Source of the DNA: Candidatus Thermoplasmatota archaeon
GTDB lineage: Archaea > Thermoplasmatota > Thermoplasmata > UBA10834
DNA length: 35,115 bases
Direction of reading: 5' to 3'
Assembly: GCA_018814355.1 (NCBI GenBank)
Contig: JAHIZT010000116.1
Location: 1-35,115, forward strand
A model generated the notes under the pieces. It was not told the origin of the DNA. It worked only from the letters and a program-made list of their open reading frames with translations, and searched no databases. Positions within the stretch are counted from its first letter, which is position 1; the number at the start of each line of letters is the position of its first letter. A program made the position numbers and the translations under genes. This document shows, piece by piece, positions 32,908 through 35,115 of this stretch.

Positions 32908-33504
32908 CTACACCTTCTTGCGCCCCTTCTTGGACTCAGCGACAGGCGTGCGCTTCGCCTCCTCCTCTTCCTGGCGCTTGATCTCCTCAGCGACCTGCTC
33001 CGCCAGCAATTTGAATCTGGTGAAAGCGGCCTCCCATCTCTCCTCCAGCTCGACCTTGAACGCGTCAGAAAGCGCCTCTGGCCCGGTCAGCTCAATCGAA
33101 CGGAATCCCTTGCTCTCGAGGAGGTCGTTCACGGGTTGCACGGATCTCGATATCCTCTCCCATTTGAACAGCTGGTCTATCCCTTCGAGTTCCTTCACCA
33201 GCTCCCCGAGGAACTCAGTTCCCAGCTTCGCAAGCAGCCGCGTATAGAGGTCCTTGAGCTCATATGCCGAGCCAATCGCCGCCTTCCGCATCGACTCCGC
33301 GTATCTGTCCAGCTCCTCGTCCTTCAGTTGCGCAAGCCTCTTGGGGGATGATGCCATTGAGTCCTTGACCTCTGCCATGATTGCAGGCTCAAGGTCGGTC
33401 TCCACCCCCCTGATGATTACGATTCCATGCCTCGCAAGCGCAGCCTTTGCCTCTGTGAGGTCTTTCAGTAGTACAGGATCGAGCGAGTAGGACATCCGGG
33501 CCAT
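32908..33504 (-). CDS. uncharacterised helical protein between M42 peptidase and dUTPase
   Basis: A 198-residue protein I do not recognise. After a short N-terminus (MARMSYSLDPVLLKDLTEAK) there is one predicted strand (GIVIIRGV), then mostly amphipathic helices rich in Lys and Glu with many Leu/Ala heptad-like spacings, ending in a highly charged, basic tail (KRTPVAESKKGRKKV). There is no signal peptide, membrane helix or cysteine. ATG 33504 lies 7 bases after the M42 stop with GAGGT about 11 bases upstream; ATG 33495 is an alternative. The frame is open further upstream but would overlap the M42 gene. Tight spacing (5 bases to dut) puts it in one operon, the only clue to its role. Confidence 0.75.
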   Translation of the reverse strand: MARMSYSLDPVLLKDLTEAKAALARHGIVIIRGVETDLEPAIMAEVKDSMASSPKRLAQLKDEELDRYAESMRKAAIGSAYELKDLYTRLLAKLGTEFLGELVKELEGIDQLFKWERISRSVQPVNDLLESKGFRSIELTGPEALSDAFKVELEERWEAAFTRFKLLAEQVAEEIKRQEEEEAKRTPVAESKKGRKKV

Positions 33505-33511
33505 CTTCGAC

Positions 33512-34615
33512 TCATACCTCTGTGAAAGCCGCGACGGTCTTCTTGTCAAGCACCTTTATGAGCTCGATAATCAACTTCACGCAGTTCTCAGCATCGGCCA
33601 TGCTGAACAGTCCAACGTGCGAGTGGATGTGCCTCGTCGGGACACCGATGACGATGCTCGGACAGCCCGCATTCGCGATGTGGATCACCCCTGCGTCGGT
33701 GCCTCCTCTTGCGATCTGCGAGAGTTGGTAAGGTATCTTGCGCTTCGTTGCGGTCTTGATGACAAGGTCCACAAGTCCCTGGTTCGGGATCATCGAGCTG
33801 TCATAGGTCGTGACGGAGGGGCCCAACCCCATCTTAGTAGGGGCCTCGTTCGGCTCGATACCTGGAACATCTCCGGAGACGTCGACTTCAAGCGTGAGGC
33901 AGACATCAGGTTTCACAACGAAGGCTGTCGTGCGCGCGCCCCTAAGCCCAACTTCCTCCTGCGTCGTCGCGGCCCCGATCACCGTGTTCGGATGCTTGAT
34001 ATTCTTCTCTGCCAGCATCCTGACAACCTCCACCGCGGTCCATGCACCGATCCTGTCATCGAAGGCCTTTCCGATGGCGATGGTGTCAGATCCCTTCCTC
34101 TTGCCGTCTTTGAAGATCTTCTTATCCATTGTCGAGAAATGCGAATCCGGGATGACCGGGTTTCCGATCCTGACGCCCATGGCCTTCGCCTCGTCCTCGT
34201 TCGAAGCCCCGATGTCGATGAACATCTTCTCTTTCACGACGACCTTCGACCGCTCATCTGCCGGCATCAGGTGAGGCGGCTTCGCTGCGATTACACCGGG
34301 CAGGACGCTCTTGTCGGTCTTCACAAGCACCCTCTGGCCCAGCAGAACCTGATCGAACCAACCACCAAGAGGATTGAACGTGAGGAATCCGTGCTTGTTG
34401 ATGGACGATATTATGAATCCGACCTCGTCGACGTGCCCAGGGAGCAGCACGACCGGGCTGTCAGATGTCCCCCTCTTGCTGAACATCACTGTGCCGAGTT
34501 TGTCTGTATAGACCTTGTCGGAGTACCTCGACACGTATTTCTTGACGATCCTTGCAGGTTCCCTTTCGAACCCTGATGGGCCGAAACTGTTGGTCAGCTC
34601 TTCGAGGAATTTCAT
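33512..34615 (-). CDS. M42 family aminopeptidase (TET-like)
   Basis: A 367-residue co-catalytic zinc aminopeptidase. Such enzymes form large tetrahedral (TET) shells and trim peptides left by the proteasome in archaeal cytosol. Ligands are visible in order: PGHVDEVGF (His, and Asp-linked catalysis), GKAFDDRIGAWTAVE (bridging Asp), TTQEEVGLRGA (catalytic and ligand Glu), LEVDVSGDVPG (Asp) and PTRHIHSHVG (His). ARGGTDAG before the end is typical. The frame is open to 34750, but MKFLEELTNSFGPSGFE at 34615 is the classical M42 N-terminus and has a TATA-like gaatatcg 20-27 bases upstream. First gene of an M42-helical protein-dut operon. Substrate specificity (Glu/Leu/Lys TET type) is not determinable. 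Confidence 0.94.
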   Translation of the reverse strand: MKFLEELTNSFGPSGFEREPARIVKKYVSRYSDKVYTDKLGTVMFSKRGTSDSPVVLLPGHVDEVGFIISSINKHGFLTFNPLGGWFDQVLLGQRVLVKTDKSVLPGVIAAKPPHLMPADERSKVVVKEKMFIDIGASNEDEAKAMGVRIGNPVIPDSHFSTMDKKIFKDGKRKGSDTIAIGKAFDDRIGAWTAVEVVRMLAEKNIKHPNTVIGAATTQEEVGLRGARTTAFVVKPDVCLTLEVDVSGDVPGIEPNEAPTKMGLGPSVTTYDSSMIPNQGLVDLVIKTATKRKIPYQLSQIARGGTDAGVIHIANAGCPSIVIGVPTRHIHSHVGLFSMADAENCVKLIIELIKVLDKKTVAAFTEV

Positions 34616-34798
34616 TGCTTGATGGTCTATCACGATATTCACCTTGTTGCGCGCATCTGGTTGACCATAGATAACCCTTGCTGTCCCTGTGTTCTGTAGC
34701 AAGTCGGGTGATGAGGAGATCGAGGCGGTTACGCCCTGACCTCCCAGCACTGCATGTAATGGCGGAGTCTTGATAGCGGAAACGCGGTGAGTGAGGTG

Positions 34799-35115
34799 AT
34801 GCCAGTCAATGGTGTCGTGTCAAGCCTGGAGTCGTACCTTCGAGTCGACCAAGACTTTCCCAGGCACAGCCGCAGAACGTGCTCGATATGTGGGGGGATA
34901 CAAGATTCCCGAATGGGCACGGAGTTCGTGTGTGGGTGCGGATGGCACCTAGATAGGCACATCAATGCCAGCCTGAACCTGCTGCAGACAGCCGTCTCCA
35001 ACGGGATGGCAGGGGGTCTACGGTTCGACCCCGGCGCGTTCCAGCATGACGTGATGATGATCCTATACGAGCCAGCGATGGCCGCACGGTCGGAGCCGAA
35101 TGGAACGAGTTGCAT
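34799..35115 (+). pseudogene. C-terminal zinc-ribbon part of a TnpB-type (IS200/IS605 OrfB) protein, truncated, runs off the window
   Basis: The frame from ATG 34799 stays open to the right edge. It encodes SRRTCSICGGIQDSRMG, a second metal pair VCGCGWH, then LDRHINASLNLL. This is the TnpB zinc ribbon (CxxC ... CxC) followed by the RuvC-III element D-x-x-x-N-A-x-x-N, with the Asp in LDRHINA. The earlier RuvC-I and RuvC-II parts should precede it by some 200 residues. In this frame there is a TAA at 34757-34759, and no similar sequence appears upstream, where the M42 gene lies. The N-terminus is therefore lost, and this is most likely a decayed insertion-sequence remnant. Its 3' end is outside the window. 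Confidence 0.7.

Noticed and set aside
34729-35115. 128-codon minus-strand frame at the right edge
   Set aside because: Antisense to the TnpB zinc-ribbon fragment, which has recognisable metal-binding and RuvC-III residues; the minus frame has none.
1-35115. CRISPR array, rRNA genes, integrase or prophage
   Set aside because: No regularly spaced direct repeats, rRNA-like sequence, integrase motif or phage structural gene was seen in either strand.

Overview
The window (about 35 kb, GC-rich, no operon-sized gaps) is archaeal chromosome. The evidence is the gene set: archaeal-type valyl-tRNA synthetase, Dph5 of diphthamide synthesis, Trm5, Mre11/Rad50, archaeal-type dUTPase, an M42 aminopeptidase and a Ras-like GTPase. 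Many genes also have a TATA-like box 25-32 bases before the start codon with little or no leader. FolC, the FtsZ-like protein and the long Ig/cadherin-like surface protein make a Thermoplasmatota-like euryarchaeon my best guess. That lineage call is inference and no marker here proves it.

Left part (1-7.5 kb): valS, a MIP18/SufT-like Fe-S assembly protein, a DEAD-box RNA helicase with an RNA-binding tail, a class I methyltransferase, tRNA-Gly(GCC), folC and a stand-alone asparagine-synthase-type ATP pyrophosphatase. Centre-left (7.6-16.7 kb): a Ras-like GTPase is followed directly by a roughly 1,400-residue membrane-anchored surface protein. It has Ig-like and cadherin-like repeats, one C-terminal membrane helix and a cytosolic alpha/beta domain that resembles longin/roadblock folds. 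A DUF885 peptidase-like protein and an amino acid permease with two universal-stress-protein domains follow; the last strand of the permease tail lies in a shifted frame.

Centre (16.7-26.8 kb): a Nudix hydrolase is coupled to a membrane M28 peptidase. Divergent from them is a SprT-like metalloprotein, then an alpha/alpha-toroid (terpene-cyclase-fold) protein and a DUF72 protein. On the opposite strand an antiporter, mre11 and rad50 are joined by 4-base overlaps. Right part (27-35 kb): a divergent FtsZ-family protein with altered catalytic loops, a saccharopine-dehydrogenase-like oxidoreductase, dph5, trm5, a second toroid protein paralogous to the first, and an M42 peptidase / helical protein / dUTPase operon. 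At the right edge is the zinc-ribbon end of a TnpB-type (IS200/IS605) protein without its catalytic core.

The items I would follow first are the GTPase plus putative receptor pair with its palindrome and promoters, the degenerate FtsZ homologue, and the two toroid paralogues that share a 95-base block at 91/95 identity, which suggests gene conversion. Function statements rest on motifs read by eye; no database search was run.
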